Part shown: positions 8,614-18,475 of the stretch, piece by piece | Layout: each line of letters starts with the position of its first letter | Numbering within the stretch: position 1 is the stretch's first letter | Assembly (NCBI GenBank): GCA_016699515.1 | Contig: CP064978.1 | Span: 868,001-932,000, forward strand | Origin: Candidatus Peregrinibacteria bacterium | GTDB lineage: Bacteria > Patescibacteriota > Gracilibacteria > UM-FILTER-43-11 | Length of the DNA stretch: 64,000 nt | Reading direction: 5' to 3' | The notes under the pieces: generated by a model | The model's input: the letters and a program-made list of their open reading frames with translations, nothing else | The model's database searches: none | What the model was told of the DNA's origin: nothing | Made by a program: the position numbers and the translations under genes

Positions 8614-9135
8614 ATGATCATAGCGGATCGTGCCCCCGAAACTACCACGGACCCCCATGATAAATCGCCCTCTAAAAAATCGGTGAAAATCACCATTATC
8701 ATTCCGACCGATGCCTATTTTATGTCGGGATTAAGGGATTTTACGATGAATGTAGTGCGTAATATGACCGGTTTTTCGGACCAATGGGCCTTTCGCTTTC
8801 AATCGGTCGTCGACGAACTGGTGAACAATGCAATTGAGTTTGGATCTGCCGAAGGTGAAGAAATTAAAATCACCTTTGTGAGCGTTGTGAACGACCATAT
8901 TGAAATCTTTGTAGAAGATAAGGGCACAGGCCCATCCAAAAAAACCGGCGAAGAAATGTCCAAAATGGTTCAGGAGCGCCGACAGCAAGATCCAACCAAA
9001 ATTACCACCATTCGCGGACGTGGCCTCTCTCAAATCGTTGCGAATTGGACCGATGAAATGGAATTTATCGATAATGAATATGGCGGCTTAACCGTTCATA
9101 TTACCAAGTCGATCGAGGGAGGCGAAACTTTGTAA
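8614..9135 (+). CDS. RsbW/SpoIIAB-type anti-sigma serine kinase
   Basis: The 173-residue protein is a GHKL ATPase of the HATPase_c_2 type. It shows an N-box (VVDELVNNAIEFG, E68 and N72), a G1 box (EDKGTG, D102) and a G2 box (RGRGLSQIV, residues 134-142). Such kinases bind a sigma factor or other partner and phosphorylate a STAS antagonist. The next gene, 28 bases downstream, is a STAS protein, so the two form a partner-switch pair. No sigma factor or PP2C phosphatase gene is nearby, so the output is unknown. Confidence 0.85.
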   Translation: MIIADRAPETTTDPHDKSPSKKSVKITIIIPTDAYFMSGLRDFTMNVVRNMTGFSDQWAFRFQSVVDELVNNAIEFGSAEGEEIKITFVSVVNDHIEIFVEDKGTGPSKKTGEEMSKMVQERRQQDPTKITTIRGRGLSQIVANWTDEMEFIDNEYGGLTVHITKSIEGGETL

Positions 9136-9163
9136 TCAATTTATCTCATTTTTATCTACTATT

Positions 9164-9547
9164 ATGGCGGACGTACAAATTCAAATTCAGGATGCACTTT
9201 TTGGCGACAAAGCTGGGAAAGTGGTTCGTTTTGCCGGCCAGCTCGATGAAACCAATGTAGACGAAGAAGCTAAAAAAATCTATCAAGTGGTGGATCAGTC
9301 CGAGTTGCCCTATATTATGCTTGATTTTGGTGAACTGACCTATATGAACTCCAAATCGATCGGTTATTTGACCGATTGGTACACGCGTATTGCCGAAAAA
9401 GGCGGCATGATTGTGGTTGCTCAACCCCAGCCCAATATTTTAGATATTTTGAAAGTGGTGGGAATCACGCAAATCGTTAGTGTGTACGAAACGATCGAAG
9501 CTGCCTCTCAAGCTCTTGCCGCCGGTGCAGTCAATCCGGCAAGCTAG
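9164..9547 (+). CDS. STAS-domain anti-sigma factor antagonist
   Basis: The 127-residue protein has the STAS fold sequence, with LDFGELTYMNSKSIG in the phosphoacceptor loop; S63 and S65 are the candidate sites. In known systems the unphosphorylated form binds the kinase and releases its target. The gene directly follows the RsbW-type kinase gene and probably shares its promoter. Confidence 0.85.
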   Translation: MADVQIQIQDALFGDKAGKVVRFAGQLDETNVDEEAKKIYQVVDQSELPYIMLDFGELTYMNSKSIGYLTDWYTRIAEKGGMIVVAQPQPNILDILKVVGITQIVSVYETIEAASQALAAGAVNPAS

Positions 9548-9573
9548 TGGGGTTTATTGAATCTTGAGCACCC

Positions 9574-11055
9574 GTGCTGCAAGGTTTGTACTTAGCTGTT
9601 AATCTTGTGCCTGTGATCAAAACCATCTCCTTCATTACCGCGCTTATTGTTCTGATGGTGATTGGGTTCTTTTACCGAGAGCCCCTTTTGGAAGCGTATC
9701 AAACCCATCTTACGCCCAACGAGTTGGTGATTACCCTTAATACACCCGCAACCGATCTTTCGCCGTATAGCTTAAACGCCAACAATTTAACGCGAACCGC
9801 CAATATTTACGAAGGGTTGGTGCAGTTTGACAGCAATCTAAAGGTGGTGCCTGCTTTGGCCCTTTCGTGGGGCAATCTAGACCCAACCACCTGGGAATTC
9901 AAATTGCGCAAATCGGTGCTGTTTCATGATGGAACTGTGTTTAACGCGCAAAGCGTTGTGAGGAGTTTGGAAGACGCACGGCGCTATGGAGGGAGTGAAA
10001 TTAAGAATCTTTTGAAGGGTGTGGCTAAAATTGAAATCATGGATGACACCACCATTCAGCTGATCACTCAGGAACCCGACCCTTTGATTCTTTCTAAACT
10101 GACTAAATTTCACATTCACCATGGTGATCGGGTTGGAACCGGCCCTTACACTTTTCAAGGCTGGAGAAAAGGATGGGAACTTAAACTCCGCGCCTTTGAC
10201 CACTACTGGGGAAAGGCGCCTGACTTTGCGCGTGTGCGATACGAAGTGATCACCAGCAAACAAAAACGCAAACAACTGTTTGACGAAGGTAAAACGGATA
10301 TTTTGGTAGCGGTTCCACGTGATCAGGCTTTGATTTTGCCAGAAACCGAGCTGAAAAAAAGCTACAACCTTGAAGTGAATTTCTTGATGTTTCAGTTGAA
10401 TAATCCCCTGTTAACCCGTGAAAACCGCGAGGCCATTCGCCAATTAATCGATCCCGAAAAATTGGTGGAAATTGGGAATTTTTTTGTGCGTCCCGCCAGT
10501 CAGTTGGTAGCCCCGGGCGTGTTTGGCTACAACCCTGATTTACCCTTTTTTACTTATGACGAAAGCGCGGTAAAGCGTTATTTGTTCGGGGATGTTCGTG
10601 AAAAAATCACCTTGGATTATCTTTCTACTTATCGCACCTTGAGCGATTATTTGCGATTGCAATTGCAAGAGGCCGGCTTTGCCGTCAAAAATAATCCGGT
10701 TTCACCGGAAGAGCTTTTGGCGCGTATTCAAAATCAGGAATCCGCTTTGTTTGTGATCGGATGGCAATTTGAAGACGGAGATGCGGGCAGCTTTTTTGAC
10801 GCCTTTATTCATAGCAAAGGGGAATTTAATAATGGCCGTTATTCGAATCCCGAGGTGGACGCATTGATTGAAGCCAGTCGAAGCGAAATTGATCGGGAAA
10901 AGCGCTTGGCCATGCTGCGTGAAGTGAGCAAGCGAGTGAACGATGACCTGATCGCGATTCCTCTCTTTGAATCCACCCGCCTTTATGCCGTGCAAAAAAA
11001 ACTGGAATGGGAGCCACGATTGGATGGGTTGGTGTTGGCAAAAGAAGTTCGGTAA
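9574..11055 (+). CDS. Membrane-anchored family 5 extracellular solute-binding protein
   Basis: The 493-residue protein has an N-terminal membrane segment (about residues 14-34) and the SBP_bac_5 fold. The fold shows in the TRTANIYEGL segment, the W-x-F-x-L-R...FHDGT motif and a G-P-Y-x-F motif. Relatives bind oligopeptides or similar solutes for Dpp/Opp-type ABC transporters. No permease or ATPase gene is nearby, so the transporter must lie elsewhere or the protein may act alone. The start is GTG at 9574. It follows the STAS gene by 26 bases and may belong to that operon. Confidence 0.85.
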   Translation: MLQGLYLAVNLVPVIKTISFITALIVLMVIGFFYREPLLEAYQTHLTPNELVITLNTPATDLSPYSLNANNLTRTANIYEGLVQFDSNLKVVPALALSWGNLDPTTWEFKLRKSVLFHDGTVFNAQSVVRSLEDARRYGGSEIKNLLKGVAKIEIMDDTTIQLITQEPDPLILSKLTKFHIHHGDRVGTGPYTFQGWRKGWELKLRAFDHYWGKAPDFARVRYEVITSKQKRKQLFDEGKTDILVAVPRDQALILPETELKKSYNLEVNFLMFQLNNPLLTRENREAIRQLIDPEKLVEIGNFFVRPASQLVAPGVFGYNPDLPFFTYDESAVKRYLFGDVREKITLDYLSTYRTLSDYLRLQLQEAGFAVKNNPVSPEELLARIQNQESALFVIGWQFEDGDAGSFFDAFIHSKGEFNNGRYSNPEVDALIEASRSEIDREKRLAMLREVSKRVNDDLIAIPLFESTRLYAVQKKLEWEPRLDGLVLAKEVR

Positions 11056-11093
11056 GCCTCTAGACAGTGCTTAAATAAAACTTAATTTTAGTG

Positions 11094-11122
11094 TTGATTC
11101 AACGAATGTTTTATACTATAGT
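11094..11122 (+). promoter_or_regulatory. Promoter of hisS-aroE
   Basis: TTGATT (11094-11099), a 17-base spacer and TATAGT (11117-11122) lie 32 bases upstream of the hisS start in an AT-rich gap. Confidence 0.75.
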
Positions 11123-11154
11123 ATTATAGTTTTTAAGCGTAAATAACTAACTCC

Positions 11155-12464
11155 ATGGCCTCCCCACTTTTTCAAAGCCCAAAAGGTGTTCACGATATTC
11201 TGCCCGACGAACACCTCTATTTTTCTTTTATCAAAAAGGTGGTGCGGCATCGGTGCCGACAGGCGGGGTTTCGCCGCATTAGCACGCCCATGTTCGAAAG
11301 TATCGATCTTTTTAACCGTGGCATTGGCGACGCAACCGATGTGGTCGAAAAGGAAATGTATGTCTTTGAAAGCAAAAGTGGTAGCAAAATGGCCCTGCGG
11401 CCCGAAGGGACTGCCGGTGTGGCACGCGCCTATTTGGAACATGGCATGCAACAGCTTCCTCAGCCGGTGGAACTGTATTACATCGAACCGTTTTTTCGCT
11501 ACAATCGCCCTCAAAAAGGTCGATTTCGTCAGTTTCACCAATTTGGCTTTGAGGTGATTGGCGAATCGGACCCCGCCTTGGACGCTCAAGTGATTTACCT
11601 GGCCTATCGCATCAATCAGGATTTGGGCATTGCGGATCAACTCAGCTTACAAATCAATTCGATCGGTAGCCTGGAGGACCGAGAAAAATATAAAGAAGAA
11701 TTGGTTCACTACTACACCGGCAAAGAACGTAGTTTGTGCGAAGAAGATCGCCGACGGCTTAGCATCAACCCTTTGCGCCTGCTGGATACCAAGGATGAGG
11801 ATGGTCAAATTTTGGCTTCCATGGCGCCTAAAATGTCCGATGTGATGAGCGCCGAAAGCAAAGAGCATTTTGCATTGGTTTGTGAATTTTTGGATGAACT
11901 GAATGTGCCCTATCAAATCAATCCTCACTTGGTACGCGGGCTGGACTATTACACTCACACGGTTTTTGAATTCTGGAGCAAGAAAGACGGTTCGCAAAAC
12001 GCTACCGGTGGAGGAGGTCGCTACGATGGCCTGATCGAACTATTAGGAGGCTCACCCACGCCCGGAATCGGCTATGCGGCGGGTATGGAGCGCACGATCG
12101 ATTACATGAAAGAACAGGGCATTCGCCCCCCCAACAAGGATGCGATTGATGTTTTTGTGGCCCAGTTGGGGCACGTGGCTAAAAACGCTCTCTCACCTTG
12201 GTGAACGCTTTGCGGGAACGTGGCATTAACACCGTAAGCTCTGCGGGGAAAGATTCCATTAAGTCTCAAATGCGCGTGGCGGATCGCATGCAAGCCCGCT
12301 ATTCACTGATTATGGGGCAAATTGAAGTTCAAGAAAATACGATCATTCTGCGCGATATGCACCGCGGCAGCCAAGAGGTGGTTCCTTATGATACGATTGT
12401 GGATATGGTTGCCGAAAAAATTGGCGGTGATCGCCTCGATTCTAAAAATTTGTGGGAAGAATAA
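11155..12464 (+). CDS. hisS: Histidyl-tRNA synthetase, one frame break
   Basis: A class II synthetase that charges tRNA-His. Motif 2 (RPEGTAGVARAY), the histidine-binding region (LVRGLDYYTHTVFEF) and the C-terminal anticodon-binding domain are all present. The frame breaks at 12181-12185, where five A are seen and six would restore VAKKRSLTLVNALRE. The repaired length is 436 residues, normal for the family. The stop is two bases before aroE, so the two genes form an operon. Confidence 0.95.
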
Positions 12465-12465
12465 A

Positions 12466-13314
12466 ATGAATACTACTTTCGGCATCGTCGGTCATCCGGT
12501 TACCCATTCACTTTCTCCGGTTATGCACAATGCCGCCATTCAGCATTTGGGCTTGGATGCCGATTATCAGCTGTTTGATATCGATCCACAAGACCCCGAA
12601 GCTCTGGCGAATTTTACGTATGAAACCGACTTAAATCATATTGGGGGTTTTAGCGTTACCATGCCCTACAAAGAAGTGATGATGGATTATATGGATTATT
12701 ATGATCCATTGGCCAAAGCGATCGGCGCGCTCAATACGGTGGTGAACCGGAATTCGGAGCTGATTGGCTATAACACCGATGCCACGGGGGCGCTGGCCGC
12801 CCTTAAAGAAAAAACCGAACTTCCCGGAAAAAAGGCTTTGGTTTTGGGGGCGGGGGGAGCCGCTCGCGCGATTGCCTACGTTCTGAGAGAAAGTGGTGCG
12901 GAGGTTTTTTTGTATAACCGAACCGAGGCGAAAGGGCAAGCGTTGTGCCAGGCGCTCGATATTGAGTGGATTGAACTTGCGTCGATCGGCCAAGCCGCCT
13001 TTGATTTAATCATCAACACCACCCCGGTTGGCAGCCACGCTGAATCAGCCGAATCAGGTGCATCCCATTCGATTATAACCGCAGAGGCGATCGCACCCCA
13101 TGCTGTGGTGATGGATATTATTACGCAGCCGCTGGAAACCCCATTCATTCACGAAGCAAAAAAGGCTGGCGCCATTGCAATCACCGGGGAACGAATGCTG
13201 CTTCATCAGGCCATTGGGCAATTTGAACTTTGGTTTCCGCATGCCAAAGCTCCTGTACAAATTATGGAAGAGGCCCTTTACGCTGCTTTAAGCAGCACCT
13301 CTTCAATCGACTGA
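12466..13314 (+). CDS. aroE: Shikimate dehydrogenase
   Basis: Reduces 3-dehydroshikimate to shikimate with NADPH. The 282-residue protein has the substrate motifs SPVMHNAA and MPYK, the NTDATG motif with the catalytic-pair Asp, and the nucleotide loop GAGGAARAI. The start at 12466 is preceded by GGGAAG at good spacing within the end of hisS. The stop is UGA, one of the few in the window. No other shikimate gene is nearby. Confidence 0.93.
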   Translation: MNTTFGIVGHPVTHSLSPVMHNAAIQHLGLDADYQLFDIDPQDPEALANFTYETDLNHIGGFSVTMPYKEVMMDYMDYYDPLAKAIGALNTVVNRNSELIGYNTDATGALAALKEKTELPGKKALVLGAGGAARAIAYVLRESGAEVFLYNRTEAKGQALCQALDIEWIELASIGQAAFDLIINTTPVGSHAESAESGASHSIITAEAIAPHAVVMDIITQPLETPFIHEAKKAGAIAITGERMLLHQAIGQFELWFPHAKAPVQIMEEALYAALSSTSSID

Positions 13315-13355
13315 GCTGCGGGCAGCGCATTTCGACCCTCGATTATTTTTGGAAA

Positions 13356-13766
13356 CTAGAAGCCAAGCGATTGGAACCCCGCTATTCGCTCTCTAATTTG
13401 TCTTATTAATTCGGGATAGCAAAAAAGTTCAAGCACCCAAACCCCATTAACACACTCAATTCCTTCTTCGCCTATCGGTGGCCCCACTTGCCTGTTTTGC
13501 CATAGAATCTGCTGAGTGCCGTCTGGTGCCAGCTTTAAAGCCCGTGCCACGTTCATTCGATGGATTGTCACTCCCAAGGCTACGCGGTCGGGGCGGATTT
13601 TACTCAAGCTCACCGCCCGAGGATCGCCATCTACGGACAATGGATCGAATATTCCTAAGCTTTGAGGCATTCCGATCTTTGGCTGTGTAAATGGTCCGCC
13701 AACCGTTAGCGATAATGGGCGCGTGCCGATCAGACTGAAAGGGGGCTGTTTTTTGGGGCTTCTCAT
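13356..13766 (-). CDS. Uncharacterised 136-residue protein
   Basis: I do not recognise this protein. It is Pro- and Ile-rich, has no signal peptide or membrane helix, and has one two-Cys patch (ECVNGVWVLELFC). It lies between aroE and the DUF4012 gene on the minus strand. An AGAG stretch upstream of the ATG could serve as a weak ribosome-binding site. It is real on balance because no other coding frame occupies this stretch. Confidence 0.5.
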   Translation of the reverse strand: MRSPKKQPPFSLIGTRPLSLTVGGPFTQPKIGMPQSLGIFDPLSVDGDPRAVSLSKIRPDRVALGVTIHRMNVARALKLAPDGTQQILWQNRQVGPPIGEEGIECVNGVWVLELFCYPELIRQIRERIAGFQSLGF

Positions 13767-13820
13767 GAACTCTTTTTTTAAGTGAAACTCATTTAAATGA
13801 TTTTGAGGTCAAATGTCAAT

Positions 13821-15709
13821 CTATTCATTCATCCATTCGGCCACCGCAAAGGCATGGCGATTCAAATTGATTTGGAGGCCTTTGCTTAAATCAACTTCGG
13901 GATAGGTTTTGGTTATTCTAAGGGCGTCGGGGATTTTAAGCGTTTTGGTTAGGTGTATGTTTTCTGCGCCCGCTTGATGATAGGCCAAAAAGCGATAGCG
14001 CTGATTGTCCGATTCAAAAGGCAATTGATACGTTAAGGTTACTGATTTTTGGCTTCCTGCTTTTACTTGATAGAGCCATTCAAACACGGTGTAATTCAGC
14101 GCTTCGGCTGTCTTCACCTCGGCCATTTCTATGCCATCGGCCGCAAGCAACACACTGCCTTTGGGCACGTAAATACGCAAAAAGTCACGATTGTCGCCCG
14201 CCCCATGAATGAATTTTAAGGTGTTTAGATCCAGCTCACCGGTGCCCAGTCGGTCTGCCCATTTTTTCCAAGGCGTAAAGGCCGCCTCGGACCATTCATG
14301 TGTTTTGGTGATTGTGAGTTTATCCGTAAAAACTCCTGATGGCTGTAATTCAGTTTCGTGATTTAGATCGGTTTTAATGAATGCGTCACTTTTATTTCCG
14401 CTGACCGACGTAGAAATCATCGCTAAAAAATCCATGTCGGGTTCGGCCTGAATCATGCGGCCTGCCAGGCCCCACTCCTCCAGAACGGTTTGAACCGATT
14501 CGTAGGTGGAGTACATTTGAATGTGTCCCGCCTGAATGAGCGCAAGCAGATCGGGGGCCAGGGCTAGCTTGTTGTCGATCGAGCGAACTCTTTGTTCAAA
14601 CAGTGGAATGAAATCGATCAATATTTGCTTGGGCGTCGTGGTGTAGGGCTGCTTTGATTCGATATAAAAGCTCATAATGTCGTTAAAATTTTCGGCGGTG
14701 ATTGTAAATGGAGTTCGTGGAATTTTGATGGGTCCGGTATGCCGTAGGAGCGTTTCGGTTACGGTTTGATCAACCGCGATCACCGTGTCCACCGAAGGCC
14801 CACGGCTGTAATCCAATAAGTCGATGATTTGATTGGCTGAGGTTGGAAAATCGGGACTGGTATTGGCGTCCCTCATGTACAAGCGATCGGCTACAAGGTC
14901 AATGCCTGCCGGAGCCGGAATCCACTTGGTTAACTGCGCATCACTGGTGTACACATCTTTTGTTTGAATGCTTGAAACTTTTCCGTCGTTCACTTGCACC
15001 AATGCGTAGCTGCCAATGAATCCGCCCGTGGGGCGACGCTCATGATTGTTTTGAAATAAAACCTAATGTACGATGACAGATAGGCATCGGGAAGAATGTT
15101 TGGACTCACCTGTTTCATCATTTGGTTACCCTGTTCTACCTTTTGAGCGATTGATTCCAGCTGAACAAACCAGTCTTTCACCTGATCGGCCGGGTTTTCT
15201 GATTGGGCGAATGTATTCACCAATGTGTCCGTCGATTCCTTTAAATCGATCAGCGCCTGACCCACCTGCGACATCAGCGTGGCTACCTGCAGCAAGATAC
15301 CCACTTGTTTTACCGACGATGATCCCGAAGAGGATAACGACGATTCGAGCGTCCATTTTTTAGTTTCTGCTTCCAACTTTTTCCAGATTTCCTCGGCCTG
15401 TTTAAAGCTTTCTTTTGAAGCGCTCATGTGCTCGTTTTTTGCTAAATCTACGGCCTGCATCCACTGACCGATCCCCTGCTGCACTTGAAATTCACTTTTC
15501 GCGCGAATCCACTGACCTTTTTGATACAACGCCATCCATCCAATCCATGCGCCCATCACCACTAAGAATGTTAGAAATTGCAACAAAAGAGATTGTCTAA
15601 TTTTGGCTGGGCGTAACGGTTTTTTTGGAAGAATATCGAACCAGTGTCCCGCCCTTTGCATTGGACTTATTTTTAAACTCGATCCGGGTTTTTTGAGGGA
15701 TTTTGGCAT
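13821..15709 (-). CDS. DUF4012-family membrane protein, one frame break
   Basis: The protein has a cytoplasmic basic N-terminus, one membrane helix (about residues 43-65), a coiled-coil region and a C-terminal DUF4012 domain. The frame breaks at 15049-15052 (four T on the plus strand, five expected); repair joins FYFKNNHERRPTGGFIGSYALV, the hallmark of DUF4012. The repaired length is 629 residues. The family is common in CPR and Gram-positive genomes and is loosely linked to cell-envelope or polysaccharide functions. The exact role is unknown. Confidence 0.85.
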
Positions 15710-15730
15710 GGTATTATGTTAGCACAATTA

Positions 15731-15787
15731 ATAGTTAAGAGTTAACCATTACGCCTTGCCTGCCGGCAGGCAGGAATTAAGAGTTTT
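15731..15787. repeat. TTAAGAGTT words around a 16 bp palindrome before recX
   Basis: AGTTAAGAGTTAA and AATTAAGAGTT flank the GC-rich palindrome TGCCTGCCGGCAGGCA (15757-15772). The TTAAGAGTTA word recurs at 31767, 32140, 38180 and 39840. The hairpin has no T-run after it on the plus strand and does not resemble a terminator. Confidence 0.7.
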
Positions 15788-16240
15788 ATGAATCAAAAGC
15801 AGACCATTTACGTAGCGGCCTTAAAACGCATTGGCCAGCGGGCCATGAGCACCCATGATCTCGGTGTGGATTTAAGAAAAAAATTTCCCGACCAGGCGGA
15901 ACTGATCGATGAGGTGATTCAAGAAATGGTTGACCTTCATTTATTAAGTGACGTGCGCTATGCGGAACAATTGATTCATCACTTAACCGCACGCCCGATC
16001 GGGCGACAAAAACTTTGGGTGGAATGTCGGCGCCACGGACTTTCACAATCCGAGATGGAAACTCAATTGCAGGCGATTGAATACAACGAGTGGGATATGA
16101 TTCAAGCGGCGTATCATCAAAAGCAAAACAGCCTTTCGTCATCCATCGAGGAGCGGGCGTTCAAGCAAAAAATGATGTTGTTTTTAAGGGGGCGAGGCTT
16201 TTCGGATGCGCTGATTTATAAAGTGATTGCTCATTCTTAG
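15788..16240 (+). CDS. recX: RecX-family regulatory protein
   Basis: The 150-residue protein has the three-helix repeats of RecX, including VIQEMVDLHLLSDVRYAEQLI and the C-terminal F-L-RGRGFSDALIYKVI. RecX proteins bind RecA filaments and limit recombination. recA is not adjacent here. The gene sits between a repeat cluster and the nusA promoter. The start at 15788 leaves the usual N-terminus. Confidence 0.82.
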   Translation: MNQKQTIYVAALKRIGQRAMSTHDLGVDLRKKFPDQAELIDEVIQEMVDLHLLSDVRYAEQLIHHLTARPIGRQKLWVECRRHGLSQSEMETQLQAIEYNEWDMIQAAYHQKQNSLSSSIEERAFKQKMMLFLRGRGFSDALIYKVIAHS

Positions 16241-16305
16241 CGTTACCAAAAACCCAATCATTGGCTTTCTTTCAACATTTGCGCCTTTAAAATTGATGAA
16301 AAGAC

Positions 16306-16334
16306 TTGCCAATTTAATCAAAATCCCGTAAAAT
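16306..16334 (+). promoter_or_regulatory. nusA promoter
   Basis: TTGCCA (16306-16311), a 17-base spacer and TAAAAT (16329-16334) place transcription start near 16341, immediately before a terminator-like hairpin. Confidence 0.75.
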
Positions 16335-16343
16335 GGAATCGTA

Positions 16344-16372
16344 GTTGAGCCGGAGCGGGTCAACTTTTTTTT
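16344..16372 (+). terminator. Terminator-like hairpin in the nusA leader
   Basis: GTTGAGCCG and CGGGTCAAC form a nine-position stem with one mismatch and a three-base loop, followed by eight T. It lies between the nusA promoter and the nusA ribosome-binding site (AAAGGA, 16378-16383). recX ended about 100 bases earlier, so the hairpin may also stop recX readthrough. Its position fits attenuation of nusA. Confidence 0.75.
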
Positions 16373-16384
16373 AACCCAAAGGAT

Positions 16385-17755
16385 ATGAACCAACAATTTT
16401 TAGCGGCGGTGAACCAAATTTGCGCCGAAAAAAACATCCCTTTTGAAAGCGTCATGAGCGCTGTGCAAGCCGCCCTTACCACCGCTTATCGCAAAGACTT
16501 TGGAAACAAAGAAGAGGAAGTGGAAATTATTTTGAATGAAACCGGCCCTTTCGCCACCGTTTTGCTGATTAAAGAAGTGGTGGAAGAAGTGGAAAATCCT
16601 AATATCGAAATTGCCCTTAAAGAAGCACGAAAACTTAAAAAAGATGTGGAAATTGGCGATGAAATTCGCATCGACGTTACCCCTTTGGAATACGGTCGCA
16701 TTGCGGCCCAAGCTGCCAAGCAAGTTATTTTGCAGCGCATTCAAGAAGCTGAGCGTCAATCCCTTTATGAAATGTTCAAAAACCGTGAAAATGAATTGCT
16801 GTCTGCTCAGGTGATGCGCGTGGAAGGAGAAACTGTTTATATCAATATCGAAAATCATACCGTTCAACTTCAGCACCGCGATCAGATTCCCAATGAAAAA
16901 TACTACAATGGTAAACGTGTGAAAGTGTATTTGGACAAAGTGATTCATACCAGCCGCGGACCGGAACTTTCGATTTCACGAACTCATCCCAACTTGGTGG
17001 TTCGGTTGCTCGAAATGGAAATTCCCGAAGTGATTGAAGGCGAAGTGGAAATCAAATCCATCGCTCGTGATGCCGGCGTTCGCAGCAAGGTGGCAGTTTG
17101 GTCTGAAAATGAAAAAATTGATCCGATTGGTGCCTGTATCGGTCAAAAGGGTGTTCGCATTCAAAGTGTTATGGAGGAGCTTAACGGTGAACGCGTTGAT
17201 ATCATCGAATGGTCCGAAGACCCTCGCGAGTTTATTGCCACCGCACTACAGCCCGCTAAAATTGCCGAAGTGGTGATTGTTAATGCCAGCGAAGACGGTC
17301 GCGTGCGCAAGCGTGCTGCTGTTTTTGTGGAAGAGGCTGAGCGCCCTATGGCCATTGGAAAGCGAGGTCAAAATGTACGTTTGGCATCTGAATTGACTCA
17401 TTTTGAACTTGATTTGTACAATCTGGAACAACTCCCTGCTTTTAAAGAAAAATTGAGTGAATTGACCGATGCCACTCGTCGTGTTGACGACAAAGACCTT
17501 CGATCGATTGATGACCAATCGGCCATTGAAGCAGCTGAGGCTGAAATTTTAGCTGAGGGAGCTGGTGAAAATTCTGCATCGGCCGACTCCGCCGATGGTG
17601 GATGGGGAACTTTGGCCAAGACGGTCGTTTCTAAACTGGAAAAGGCGGGCTTTCAATCCCTGGCTGATTTGGAAGGCAAAAGCTTGGAAGAACTGGAAGC
17701 GATCGACGGAATTGGAAAAGCAACGGCTGCAAAAATTTTGAAGGAACTGGCCTAA
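16385..17755 (+). CDS. nusA: Transcription termination/antitermination factor NusA
   Basis: Binds RNA polymerase and RNA and modulates pausing and termination. The 456-residue protein has the N-terminal polymerase-binding domain (about 1-125), an S1 domain (about 130-200), two KH domains (KH1 with GACIGQKGVRIQ, KH2 with AIGKRGQNVRLA) and, after an acidic linker, a C-terminal helix-hairpin-helix (DGIGKATAAKIL). A good AAAGGA ribosome-binding site precedes the ATG. The gene has its own promoter, a terminator in its leader and a terminator after it, so it is monocistronic. Confidence 0.97.
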   Translation: MNQQFLAAVNQICAEKNIPFESVMSAVQAALTTAYRKDFGNKEEEVEIILNETGPFATVLLIKEVVEEVENPNIEIALKEARKLKKDVEIGDEIRIDVTPLEYGRIAAQAAKQVILQRIQEAERQSLYEMFKNRENELLSAQVMRVEGETVYINIENHTVQLQHRDQIPNEKYYNGKRVKVYLDKVIHTSRGPELSISRTHPNLVVRLLEMEIPEVIEGEVEIKSIARDAGVRSKVAVWSENEKIDPIGACIGQKGVRIQSVMEELNGERVDIIEWSEDPREFIATALQPAKIAEVVIVNASEDGRVRKRAAVFVEEAERPMAIGKRGQNVRLASELTHFELDLYNLEQLPAFKEKLSELTDATRRVDDKDLRSIDDQSAIEAAEAEILAEGAGENSASADSADGGWGTLAKTVVSKLEKAGFQSLADLEGKSLEELEAIDGIGKATAAKILKELA

Positions 17756-17770
17756 TCGGCTCTTTCCTTA

Positions 17771-17806
17771 AAAACCCCGACGGACGAGTCCGTCGGGGTT
17801 TTTTGT
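17771..17806 (+). terminator. Intrinsic terminator after nusA
   Basis: AACCCCGACGGAC and GTCCGTCGGGGTT form a GC-rich perfect stem with a short loop, followed by a T-run. It also separates nusA from the convergent pilin gene. Confidence 0.93.
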
Positions 17807-17823
17807 TGGTATTTAATTGGTCT

Positions 17824-18426
17824 TTAATCGGTGATTACGTACAAACTTTGCTCTGGATTACCGGATTCTGCCGAAAGTGGACCCATATTGGCATTGATGT
17901 TCGTACGACTGCGCCCCCCATCGCTCATTGGCGACAGCGTTCCACTATTGGTGGATTGATAATTGGCGTTTTGATAAAGCAGCATATCGGCGACGATGGC
18001 ATAGGATTGATTGATGGTGTTCACTGATGAATCTTCGTTCAATTCGTAGTACACATAAGCAACCGTGCGGGTGGTTGTGTTCGTTCCGTCGCAATTCAGA
18101 GTTGTATTACTACTCGCGGGCAAACGGCCTCCTTTCATATAGGGAGCCAGTTGAGAAGAAACGCTTCCGGCTGTTGCCACGTTTGCATTGGCTAAACACT
18201 CAACATCGTAACTGGAGTTGGCTACATTCCCCACTCGTGGATAGTAGCCATGATCGTTGTAAAATAGCTCAAGTGCTTGAGCGTAAGCCGTTAAATCAAT
18301 CTTGGCTGCTACGTCGCGCGCGCGGTCTTGACCACCGGTGACGCGGGGCAGGATCGTTCCGACCAGAATGCCGAGAATTACGATAACGATCATCAGTTCG
18401 ATGAGGGTAAAGCCTTTTTTATTCAT
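17824..18426 (-). CDS. Type IV pilin-like protein A (locus 1)
   Basis: About 200 residues. The class III prepilin signal MNKKG|FTLIE with Glu at +5 is followed by a hydrophobic helix. The Met at 18426 is chosen because it places the prepilin motif at the start. The body contains two Cys likely to form a disulfide. The 5' end is nearly identical in DNA to pilin B, but the body is different and ends with SAESGNPEQSLYVITD. It is the last gene of the locus-1 cluster. Confidence 0.9.
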   Translation of the reverse strand: MNKKGFTLIELMIVIVILGILVGTILPRVTGGQDRARDVAAKIDLTAYAQALELFYNDHGYYPRVGNVANSSYDVECLANANVATAGSVSSQLAPYMKGGRLPASSNTTLNCDGTNTTTRTVAYVYYELNEDSSVNTINQSYAIVADMLLYQNANYQSTNSGTLSPMSDGGRSRTNINANMGPLSAESGNPEQSLYVITD

Positions 18427-18475
18427 GGTAATGTAGGTTAATTGATAATGGGATGGGCTGAAATACAATGGGCCC

